Source: Limnoperna fortunei
Lineage: Eukaryota > Mollusca > Bivalvia > Mytilida > Modiolidae
Length of the DNA stretch: 64,000 nucleotides
Assembly (NCBI GenBank): GCA_944474755.1
Contig: OX104112.1
Coordinates: forward strand, 60,543,640-60,607,639
Direction of reading: 5' to 3'
Below the pieces are notes generated by a model. The model was not told where the DNA came from, did not search any database, and was given only the letters and a program-made list of their open reading frames with translations. Of the stretch, positions 47,401-57,200 are shown in pieces. How positions within the stretch are numbered: the stretch's first letter is position 1; each line of letters begins with the position of its first letter. The position numbers were made by a program, and so were the translations under genes.

Positions 47401-49550
47401 TCTTTCAAGCAATTTCACTCATTGATATTTTGAAGGATTGACATTGTACGAAAATCTTCTAGCCCGGGAATTTCCTAGCTAAGTTTGTCAGGGTTTCATG
47501 GCAACATAAACCCTGACTTGTGATGATGGGACATTGTGTCATTATTAGAAAGTTAAGAATCTCATTCAACATTCTGTAAGGCATTTTTACAAAATTTATC
47601 AGACTGAACACGTTTTGAAGGACACTGATTGAGACCTTTAACATTCTTGTGCCAGCATATTTCTTTTGTATAAAGTCAGTTTCATGTCAACACTGAAGTT
47701 GCATCTTTAAGTCATACTGCAGGCTTTGAATTGACCAGGAATGCCAGTTTTCCTACCGAAGGTCTAAGTTTTCACCAGGTACTTTGGCTTCCTTTCCAAA
47801 CAAAAAAAGGATACCATGACATAACTGAAAACTTGCTGAAAGTGGCATTAAACAGCATTCAAACAAACAAAACAATAAGTCAGTTCCATTAAAACATATA
47901 ACGCACCTCGAGAACACACTTTAAAATTGCTGGGTTAGTAGTTGTCAATTTTGCAAAAAAAAAGAAACATTGAAAATCATATATTGCTTTAGGCTGAATG
48001 TTACTGCTGTAATAATCTAATTTTAGTTTTCGATTGTCAGATTAATGGCAGAATTAAGTCCCATTGCTCATAATGTATTGAAAAAAAACCACTCTGATCT
48101 GTTTATAATAAATTTAAACATGATTAAAGTTGGACACTGCCAAAGAGCTTGCAACAATCTGTAATAATAAAATCTCCTATCTAGCTAGTACATGGCAGAT
48201 TATACATGCAACTGAATTGTGATGTTAAATGCCAGGAGAGCTCTGCTACATTACAAGTAATGGGACTAAATTTGTACACTAGCCAAACAAAAGGTGAGGG
48301 TATGATTATTCATTTTAAACTTGCTTTTATGGATGGCTGGACCAATTTTTAAGAGTCTTATGTGGTACTATATATGATTTAATTAAATAGACATAATTTT
48401 CGAATTACAGATTAAATTAATTAACCTATTTTTAAATGTGATTCTGTCATTTTAATGTTTCCTCTTGTGGAAAATTGTTTCTGATCCATCTCCTTTTGCC
48501 CTCGTGTAGATACATTACCTTGAAATATGACATGGCCTCCACAACCACCATCACCTCCATCTGGTCCATTAAATTCTTTATATTTTATACTTGAGAAAGA
48601 CATCATGCCATGTCCTCCTGACCCTCCCATTGCTCTAACTTTCTTAAAATCTACAAAATGTGATTTCTAAAAAAAAGAAAGTCTCATGAGGTAACTATAC
48701 ATTATTCCAGAGATATCATATTAGCATTAAATTTTAAGACAAAACAAATTTCATATAAAATCATGTAATAAAGTTCCTGAACAAAGCACAAACCTTTAGT
48801 ATAGAAAATTCTTAATCAGGGTTAACAGAAACTTAGACTGAAGCGAGGCAATCACTTAAATATACTTCATAAATTCTATGGCCACCATCTCAACCTAGAT
48901 TTTTATAATTGGTGTTTCATCTAGTTACTGACATACATCCAGTTTATAGTGTGATCCTTTTTTTGCTGGCTTTCCAATGGGAAAGACTTAACAACGGGCA
49001 CCATGAATTATATGAGAAGCAAACATGCTGCAATACATCTCAAACTATTGATTTTATGTATGACTTTATGTAATCTTAGCTTTTGGTTTTTTTTGCATTT
49101 GTGTTCTGTTTTCTTTCTTGGTAATGTTTTTCATACTGCTGTTCTCTTGTTAATACTGGTTATGATATGGGTACTGTACATTTGTCTGACCAAAAAACAA
49201 CAATCATTATCCTCATCAACACAAACTAAAAATTAATATTTGTTTCAAGGAGTTATTCATACACATGACAATTGTGACCAATGAACCCCATGCTATTTAT
49301 AGACCTTAATTGTGCCATTGTTGTCTCAGAACAAAGTTACAATGATAAATCGACCAGTACAACAAACTGGTAGAGTTCAATCAATAATTTACTAATTCTA
49401 TCTATTCAAATCAATAATTCTTACCCTGTCAATTTTGGACTTTGCTTTACGAGGTTTTACTGGTTTTGCACTTGATATAAATCTTTTGAAGTTACCTTGG
49501 AAACATGTTATAAGTCTTGAGTAAGTCATTGAGCAAATTGAATGTGTCAT
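41426..49550 (-). CDS. MTG2: Mitochondrial ribosome-associated GTPase 2 (Obg family)
   Basis: Six coding exons on the minus strand join in phase to 379 aa: 49550-49425, 48666-48519, 46858-46743, 45581-45360, 44417-44279 and 41814-41426. The basic, Ser/Thr-containing N-terminus (1-42) looks like a mitochondrial presequence. Residues 48-204 form the glycine-rich Obg fold ([28 protein letters not shown]). The G domain has G1 GFPNAGKST at 206-214, a TT pair at 232-233, G3 DIPG at 253-256, G4 NKID at 320-323 and G5 SAK at 346-348. The stretch [19 protein letters not shown] is characteristic of MTG2 rather than GTPBP10. MTG2 binds the mitochondrial large ribosomal subunit and helps its assembly with GTP hydrolysis. 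Length is close to the human protein (about 400 aa). Introns hold a MITE nested in a SINE, a minisatellite and a 456-bp inverted-repeat element. An upstream untranslated exon is likely, as a 3' splice site precedes the start exon. Confidence 0.96.
42240..42600. repeat. GC-richer dispersed-repeat-like block in MTG2 intron 5
   Basis: A GC-rich start (GGCTGCGGAGCGCCCCG) is followed by subrepeats of 'aaaatcggag' and 'aaaatcgggg' near 42500-42590. Base composition differs sharply from the flanks. I do not recognise the family. Confidence 0.4.
43397..44075 (+). mobile_element. SINE family 1 split by a MITE, MTG2 intron 5
   Basis: The head reaches 'catcaactattgatta' at 43439. After the 434-bp MITE it resumes with 'ttatgtgcctgtcaacact' at 43874 and goes on through 'aattgacaaggattgccag' to the usual tail. 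The two halves join to the normal SINE order, 'attgatcacgtg...ctgtcaacact'. Confidence 0.8.
43440..43873. mobile_element. 434-bp MITE with about 34-bp inverted ends and TTA target duplication
   Basis: The left end GGCCAAAAAAAAATATGTGT continues to TTTCCGGTTAC. The right end GTAACCGGAAACACACATAT continues to GTTTGGCC. TTA flanks both sides (43437-43439 and 43874-43876). A TTA/TWA duplication and short length fit the PIF/Harbinger group, but assignment needs an autonomous relative. Confidence 0.85.
44575..44593 (+). repeat. Homopolymer of 19 G
   Basis: Uninterrupted G run in an MTG2 intron (C run on the transcribed strand). Length is likely unreliable in sequencing. Confidence 0.9.
45848..46311. 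repeat. Minisatellite, about 38-bp unit, about 12 copies, MTG2 intron 3
   Basis: Units have the form 'ccaccaccattagaaagtga' then 'tgtcaacatccccctcc', with single-base differences between copies. No frame stays open across the array. Confidence 0.92.
47068..47523. mobile_element. 456-bp inverted-repeat element in MTG2 intron 2
   Basis: TCACAAGTCAGGGTTT at the left mirrors AAACCCTGACTTGTGA at the right. The inner ACTTAGCTAGGAAATTCC mirrors GGAATTTCCTAGCTAAGT, for terminal repeats of about 75-80 bp. Each terminal repeat also folds on itself (GTCAGGGTTT with AAACCCTGAC). The middle is unique, with no coding capacity. The target duplication could not be decided. Confidence 0.82.
47727..47871 (+). 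repeat. SINE family 1 tail fragment, MTG2 intron 2
   Basis: From 'gaattgaccaggaatgcc' to 'aacttgctgaaagtggcatt' and a CAAA tail. The head is absent. Confidence 0.8.
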
Positions 49551-50870
49551 CCTTATTCTGATAAAAATCTGTAAAAAATATGTACATGCTAAGCTTGTTT
49601 AAGTAAATAAGTATAATTGATCTGTCTTGTACAAATTACATATCTAGCATAAAATAAAAAAACTTCATCATGTTTATTGTTATGTGAAATGATGCCACTA
49701 ACAAATCGTGTGTGTGTGTGTGTATTATTCACATTTACAAGGCTATAAATAAAGGCGGTAACCACTATTTACATTTACTAGTTTTATTGTTCTTTATTGC
49801 TTTCCAGTCTGCAATAGAGGGCAACTGCCTACACACCTCTTTTTTTTACACCCATGTAATTTAAACAACAATTAACTGTAGATACAGTACAGACCAATTA
49901 CAAATCTAATCAGCTGTCTGGGCCTCTTCGAAATATTAAGTAAATAATTCCATTCTGAATCGACATAAAAGACAAAAAAAAACTTATCAAGTTATGACTC
50001 CTGAATTTTATTTTTGCAGTCAGAAAAATTGTTTAGTTTATATTAGCTATCATCGCAAATGCTGGCTTTACGGTAGCAATGGGTGTTTTTAAAAAAATCA
50101 ATATAAACAACCCCATTTCAGATAGTAGCAAAGCTCAGCAGAAAATATTAATTGTAGAGCACAATTAATTTAAAGACTTAAAAACTTATTTGAAATCAAT
50201 CATCAAAAATAAGTGTTTTGTTTAAAAATAACAACAAAATTTTAGTTACTTATATGAAATATATGTTATGTTTATACAAACAGCAATTAATGCACTTGTG
50301 GTCAAATCAGTACTAATTTTCCAGATCATATAACATCTAGATAGTGAAATTATCCACAGGGATTAATCCCCACATTTGACATCTATAGGTTAGGTTTCCT
50401 GCAATTGACATTAATTACTGGTAGTTACAACTGGAATCTCACCAGGGAGCTTCTTATTCCTTATCTAATACATAAATTTGTCAGCACAGATGCAGTGTTT
50501 GTTGATGAAAACATCTGAAGTTATGAGATTAATTACAGGACACAATGTAAACAGTAGGTCTCCTCCCTTTTCTGGGGTATTCCATTCAAATAACTGTGTG
50601 TTCTTAAGCCATTAACCAGTCCTTGTGTATTCAGTGTTCTGATTTATAGCAGTCATAGAAATTGCTATACTCAAAACAAAGTTGCTGTTTAAAATTTTAC
50701 CACCCACCAACCCCATCCAAACACCTTCAATACTGTCATGACAAGGGGAGCATCTCAGCATCTCAGTGATAAATATATTTCAGTTTGGACCTTTATGAAA
50801 TTTTATCACTGACATTTCTTAAATTTCATTCATCCCCCAAGTATTTCGGGGATATAACTAAAAAATTTCA
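49551..50870. other. MTG2 5' flank, no exon assigned
   Basis: A splice-acceptor-like 'ttttttacag' on the minus strand lies directly upstream of the first coding exon, so an MTG2 untranslated exon and promoter should be in this stretch. Neither can be placed. A short (GT)8 occurs at 49708-49723. Confidence 0.4.
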
Positions 50871-50877
50871 TTCCAGC

Positions 50878-51125
50878 GCCAGTGCCGGTCCACGGATACT
50901 GATGAGACTCCATGGTCTCATCCTCTGATGGAGACCACCCTTGGTCCCATTCCCAGGAGATCCCTTGCAGACCTTGCACACTCTGGCTGCAGATGAGACT
51001 ATCTCTGGTCTCATCCCCTGATGGAGAACCCTCGCTCCATACCCCCACTTACTGGCGTATTGTCGGGCAAGGTGGGTTCTTCCTCTCACTGAAGGACTGT
51101 AACTTGACTTGCTCTGGCAGGAAAT
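50878..51125. repeat. Duplicated block with two hairpins sharing the same arms
   Basis: GATGAGAC...GTCTCATC forms hairpins at 50901-50922 and 50992-51015. Each is followed by 'c(t/c)ctgatggagaacc'-like sequence, so a roughly 91-bp unit is duplicated. The block is clearly richer in G and C than its surroundings. Overlapping 70-codon frames exist on both strands, but none is recognised. Confidence 0.6.
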
Positions 51126-51129
51126 AAAA

Positions 51130-52085
51130 ATTTGTTGTTGAAAGCTGAGTGTTTCCCTAGGGCCAAATATTCATATATTTTACAATAAATAATAAATATA
51201 TATATATATACAGATCTTTGTCTGCTTATACCAGAACACTCCCAAGACTATTAATGGGTTATGGCTTTACACACAGTTCCTTCACCCAATTTGACTATAT
51301 TGCATAAAGTTAACAAGTACCAAATGTTCAATTTTATTCATGGGAGTTTTAATACCTTGACACACAATAGAACAAACACTTTACAAAACACACTATAACA
51401 ATTATAAATGCTATCATGGTAATACTAATTGCATAGTTTGTATAAATAAAAATTAATATTAACACCACAGACATTTATCAGATATCATGATCACCAACAC
51501 CTTTGAGAAAGAGGTCAGGTCACCACTGGAAGGCAGAGGCACTGTAAAACGAAGAAGTAATGTCACAACCTGTGAAATGTGGATTGCTTGCATTTAGGCT
51601 GTGTCTTTATTCATATCAACCTGTTATCTGGAGTAAACAAGTAAACATTACTTGCTGCAAAATATTAAACCAATTGTAAATTGAGTTACATGTACCCCAA
51701 AACAGCTTCACCTAATGTTGGGTCTAATGTCTACAGAAAAGAGGGTGTTTTCATGTGGTACCTTGACTCTTCTTCTTAATCTTTTGAGAAATAACCAACC
51801 AGAAAAACCCTTACAGATTTAATATTCAATTGTCGTCAAACCAAGCGATATATATTTTTGGGGTAGCACTAATGACTAGGTGATTGTCCTGGCATTGTCC
51901 CGCGTATATATTAAGATTATTATTTCACATTTCGACTAGGTGTACTACTTTGTTTCAACGTTCAACTTATGAAAACTTAAAAATAAAAAAAATAGATATA
52001 GCTCTTTCGAAACATTTTATAAGAGGATGAAATCTTGTTCGGTCAACAATTGTAGTAGGTGTATTTTCATTGGTTCTTACTTTAG
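51130..52085. other. Gene-free stretch
   Basis: Includes a short TA dinucleotide tract near 51196-51210. No exon is supported. Confidence 0.5.
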
Positions 52086-52094
52086 AGATAAAAT

Positions 52095-52215
52095 TAAAAA
52101 GTATCGTGATACTTTTAACTTCTATCGCATTACAAATGAACATTACTTTTTAAAAGTATCACGATACTTTGAAGAAGTAACACAATAGAAGTTGAAAGTA
52201 TCGCGATACTTTTTA
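52095..52215. repeat. Inverted repeat with three AAAGTATCNNGATACTTT palindromes
   Basis: Palindromes near 52099-52118, 52154-52172 and 52195-52213 have the same arms and different centres (GT, AC, GC). The first and third are followed or preceded by 'aacttctat' and 'atagaagtt', giving a larger inverted repeat. Confidence 0.8.
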
Positions 52216-52568
52216 AATGTAATGCGATACAAATAACACAATTATGACATGAACAGCCACTCATAGTGGATCAAGGGGTAAATATTGCCTGCCTTTTATT
52301 GTTAGCTTTTAATATAGGATATTGATATAATTTTACACCGAGAACTCACCGGTGGTTCATCTGATAAAGGTGGCATATAAAAAATAATGAATGAGTATAG
52401 AAATGTCAGTAAAAAGCTGCAACCTTTATTCAGAGTAGTCAGTTATCACTTTGCTGTCTTTGGTTATTTTGGATCAGAGACATTTAACACAAATGTTGAA
52501 AATTGGATTGATGAAAAGCTAACAAAAATGCATTATTATTTTTGCCCAAAAATCAGCAAAAGCCTGTG

Positions 52569-52641
52569 TGAAATTAACTATTCAACCAACAAATAGTCAA
52601 CAACAAATATTGACTATTTTTTGTTTGAATAGTTAATTTCA
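52569..52641. repeat. Hairpin with about 32-base arms
   Basis: TGAAATTAACTATTCAA and AATAGTCAA on the left pair with TTGACTATT and TTGAATAGTTAATTTCA on the right around a 9-base loop, with a few mismatches near the middle. Confidence 0.85.
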
Positions 52642-52695
52642 ATGACGAAAGTGGCGAGCGATACAAAATTCACTGTTAAAATAGTGCTCAGGCAG

Positions 52696-52724
52696 GGACA
52701 GTCTATAGTTAGTATAGACTGTCC
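52696..52724. repeat. Perfect hairpin, 12-base arms
   Basis: GGACAGTCTATA and TATAGACTGTCC surround a 5-base loop. Confidence 0.9.
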
Positions 52725-52743
52725 TTGGCTCAGGGTTCCAATA

Positions 52744-52780
52744 TTTCCAGGATACCAATTTTAAATTGGTATCCTGGAAA
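52744..52780. repeat. Perfect palindrome, 18-base arms with 1-base centre
   Basis: TTTCCAGGATACCAATTT is followed by T and by its exact reverse complement. Confidence 0.95.
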
Positions 52781-52781
52781 A

Positions 52782-53668
52782 AATATTGGTATTGGTAAAT
52801 TTACTCAGTTAAATTGAATTTAACTGAGTAAATTTACCCGTTACCAGTCATTTCGTACCATAACCAAATCGTACCATCCAAATCTTACCATAATTAAAAC
52901 CATTTCGTACCATAACCATTTCCTACCACAGCCATTTCGTACCATATGGGGAATTGTATTAAGACAATTTCGTACCATATGCATGGGATAGTGTAATATG
53001 ATGATTTCGTATCATATGGGGAAGTGTATTAATGAAAACCTGTATGCAATTTCAGCATAATATTGCTCTTTCGATCAAAGTGGTAAATAGAAATAAAAAC
53101 TATTTTTATTTTTAATTTTTTAATTTTTTAACAAAATCATTCCGTCATAACATAAAAATCAGATAACAACGTAATGACACAGATAAAAATAATAAAAAAT
53201 ATCTTTTAAAGCTTAGCAACTATTCTAAAATAAGCTACTATTTTCAATATTGTCACATCAATTGTCTTTCATAACAGCACTGGGAAACAAACTTTGTACG
53301 GAAAGTCATTATTGCTTTCATATCTTATTAATGAATAATAAAGCCATATTTGTTTACACAACAATTATTTCAAATAACATTTTTTTAATTAATAATTTTG
53401 AAAATATCTTCTTTAAATTAATTTAAAGATTTTTTTTACGAATATTTGTTTATGTTATACATTATATAAAGTATTTCAATTTTTCGCATTCTACGACATT
53501 GTTTACATATGGTACGATATTATTTTCATATGGTACGAAATGGTAATAAGTTATGGTACGATATGGCATTTTGATGGTACGATTTGGGAATTTTTGTTAC
53601 GAAATGGCAATGGTACGATTTGGTTATGGTACGAAATGACTGTAATTCAATTTACCAATACCAATATT
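52782..53668. mobile_element. Fold-back element built from TTTCGTACCATA subrepeats
   Basis: AATATTGGTATTGGTAAAT begins the left end, and its reverse complement ends the right end at 53668. Inside, both ends carry rows of degenerate 'atttcgtaccata' units, about six on the left (52855-52990) and the same number inverted on the right (53510-53645). The middle 500 bases are AT-rich and non-coding. The composite ends resemble Foldback-type transposons. Confidence 0.75.
52794..52838. repeat. Perfect palindrome, 22-base arms with 1-base centre
   Basis: GGTAAATTTACTCAGTTAAA continues with TT, then G, then the exact reverse complement of the whole arm. It lies in the left end of the fold-back element. 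The right end has only a short version (GTAATTCAATTTACC). Confidence 0.96.
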
Positions 53669-53689
53669 TTTTAATTTCCAAATTAGGTC

Positions 53690-54240
53690 CCCATTAGGGC
53701 AATTACATATAACAGTTATGATTGAAACTGTTAACATTACAATACATTATTACTTATACAAATACAAGTATCATGAAAACAATTAAAATGTAAAAGCATT
53801 GAGATGACAGAACCAGTACGGTTAGGTAAAGTGTCGGGATTACAAGTTATTATAGGTTCAAAATTACGAAATAAATGTTTAAATTGTGTAATTGTTAATC
53901 TGACTGACACTGTATACAGTAACACACTGAGGTTTTTGTTAACTTTTTTTTGGTATAAATAACGTCACGTCTTTACAAATGAAAACGTCTGTCAAAATTA
54001 AAAGTCAATCGATTGATTTCAAAATGCGCACTTTAGCGATCTCCATTTTTGACTGCTTACATTCTCGTTATTTAAAACTTTTTACGTTGTAACTTGCGTT
54101 CATATTTGATATTGCTGTTTTACTAACAGCATCTTGCATGCTACTGTCACTGAAAAAGGGCCCTACAGAACACAAAGGCTCACACCGGAACTGTGCACCC
54201 TGTCATCCGACTGGTTCAAAGGTCACGTATCAACAAACAA
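53690..54240 (+). other. PEDS1 5' flank
   Basis: This stretch should hold the PEDS1 promoter and 5' untranslated region. A TTG-started frame from 54134 is in frame with the gene, but an in-frame TGA at 54107 and no earlier ATG make 54242 the start. No promoter element is clear. Confidence 0.4.
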
Positions 54241-54241
54241 C

Positions 54242-57200
54242 ATGGTCTTGGAGAATAATCAGATTTCGACGAACTCGATGCTAGAAGATGATCCGAATTC
54301 AAATGAAGCTGTTTCCGCAGAAAAGCCCAGATGGGGCCCTCAACATGCTGGGGCGAAAGAATTGGCCAGTCAATATACTATAGGTAACTACTTGACAACA
54401 GTCAAACAGTCTGGCCCCGTGCGGGATCCGGGTGGCCAAAAGAATAGACCGCAGTCGCGCTAGCTTGTCGTAAAAGGCGACTAAATAGCGCCCAGTACCC
54501 TGACCGGCGTGTCAGGTCGGTGTGCCTAAAGACCGACTGGGGTGTGTGCCCCAGGTGGTTGAATGGGGTACCCCTGGCAAGCTGGGGTTGTCAGGCCATA
54601 ATACGGAAAACCTGACCGCAAACCATATTAGTGCACCGTGTTGGGAAAAATGCCACGTTCCTCGCACGTTAAAGAACGCTGCTGTAGTATTCGCTATGAG
54701 TAGGGATTTCGATCCCTCTACAGGAGGCTGAATTGCCAGACCCTATCCATCCTCCCATTGCCACTGGCAATCTAAAATCCGTTACCCCTATTTTTCCTTG
54801 TGTCCCATCCCATTTTCATTCATCATCATTTCATGTTCATTTTATCATCCATTTCATGTTCATCGCCTGAATATAGCTGAAATAATGCTGCTCGGGCGTT
54901 AAACACCATTAATCAATCAATCAATCAAACAGTCTGTATTACGTATACTGTATCTGTATATACAGTTATTGGCATAAATAAAGAACCAATAAATATACAA
55001 TATTAGTACATTGTCAGAAAATATACAGTTTATTTGTAAGAGCCTTAGAAACAGGCAGAGTCTCTGCCAAGCATTTCTTACCTGTTTTGTGGCAAGTACA
55101 AATAAATGTTGTATTTTCTAACAATGTACGAATATTGTTTTTATTCTTCTACCAGAAAATACATTTGATACTAATGGAAAACATGAAAAAAGTGCACTTC
55201 AAGGCGATTTTTTCTTCAAATTTTCGGGGCGTATTCCAGTGATACCCTGACGTCACAAATAAATATTGTACTCAACAACATACCGTAAACCAGAACAAAA
55301 TACTAAATATCGTTAGAAGTAAGGACAAGGGTACCAGGAGTGACATCATTATTTACAAATAAAGCTTTATGGTCATATTTGTATAGTTGAAGCGGTAGTT
55401 GCAGAATTAAATACAATTACACATTACACTGTATAACACGTTGACTAGGCAAATACTTAGGAGTCACAATTCAATTTGTTCTTGAATTGAATTATCATGT
55501 AAATAATGTATGCAATAAACTATAAAGCAAACAGCACCTTGGCTTGGGCTTTCTTCAACAAAACTTAAACATTAGCTAGACTAAACTAAAAGAACAAGCA
55601 TATAAATCTTTATTCAGGCCATCATTAGAATACACAAGCTATGTGTAGAACCCTTACTTTATCAAGACATAAACAAAATAGAAATGATAGTGGCAGGATG
55701 CTAGGTTTGTAATTAACAAACATAGGAACACATCAAATGTTGGTGACATGCTACAGCACCTCATCTGGAGAACCCTAGCAGACAGGCGAACAGACACAAG
55801 CCTTGTTATGCTATACATAATCTCAAACCAACTATTTGCCATACAAAAAATATAAAAATTTATTGCACCACTCCGACAATCACGAAACATACACTCATTT
55901 TCATATCAAATTCCAGCTTGCAGAACTTAAATCCGAGAAAAATCCTTCTTCCCCGTACGATAAAAAATTTGGAAATGTCTACCACTGAATACTGTAATAA
56001 GTGATTCTGTTGAATCATTCAAATCAGCAATATCAAACTGTAACCTGCGATTAAAGAGTAACATGTACATATTTTTATCTACTAGTAAATACTTTAAAAA
56101 ATAATCAAAATGCAGAAACAATGTAAATACGTTATATAGACAAAAACTTTTTTTACTGTAATGCGCAAACGCGTGACGTTATCGTCGATGTTTTGAATGA
56201 AGGCGGTCACTATCCAGTAGAAGTGGAAGTAGAAGGCATCATTGCATTCCTCATCAACATGTGTTTATACTTTCATCTCATTTATCTTAGGGGGGCCTCG
56301 GTGGCCGAGTGGTTAAGGTAGTTCGTCTACCATTGATCACGTGGTCTGTCAACACTGAGATTGTGGGTTCGAGCCTCACTGCGGGCAGGGTGCGTTCTAC
56401 TCCAATCTTAATTGACAAGGATTGCCAGTTTTCCTACAAAGGTCGGGGGTTTTCTCCTGGTACTCCGGCTTCCTCCCCCAATAAAAACTGAACGCCATGA
56501 TATAGCTGAAAAATTGCTGAAAGTGGCATTAAACAACATTCAAACAAAACAAACAAACATTTATCTTAAATTTAATAATAAAGTTCATATACCATGTATA
56601 CATGTATCAATACACAGACAATCTGTATGCAACAATACCGTGTTATGGCCTTAAACATATAGCGACAGCAGTACATGTATACCCAAGTTACATCAATTTA
56701 CACTTGTAGTAAATGTCAGCATATCTAAGCAACATTGATGATTAATAATGACCCGTTGAAAGTTATTTTATGCTAGAAAATATTTTCTAGCGTAAAATTA
56801 CTTGCAATGAATCTTTATTAATCATGTTGCTTAGAACCTATGTTCAAAGGTACAATACCAAAAAAACGTCTATAGTGAACAGGTTAGCAATAGCTTTCAG
56901 AAATAACACCTTCGAATCTTTTAAACATGTAATGGTTAATATATAAACATGGTTTTTAAAAACCCTAATTGGTATCTCCATGCTTGTTTTGTTCCATTTC
57001 GTTCCATTCCGCAAATTACCAATAGCCTGTTAAAGTCAATTTGTACTGTTTTTTTTTTATTACAGAAAAGAGGATTCAGGAGACAGTATGTTTAATTGCT
57101 GCAATAGGACTTATAATATGGAACTTCATCCAACTGGTCAGATATTTCCAACCAGGGAATTGGTACATAGTTATATTCTCAGCTTGTAAGTGGTCACTTC

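Noticed and set aside
50830..51127. Overlapping 71-73-codon frames on both strands in the GC-rich block
   Set aside because: They are produced by the duplicated hairpin unit; none has a recognisable domain or splice sites.
54134..54463. Longer PEDS1 first-exon frame starting at a TTG and running past the exon end
   Set aside because: The first in-frame ATG is 54242, an in-frame stop lies upstream at 54107, and residues after 54383 are intron read-through.
56290..56385. Possible tRNA gene with good A and B boxes
   Set aside because: The sequence is the head of a multi-copy SINE with body and tail attached; no proper cloverleaf with acceptor stem was found.
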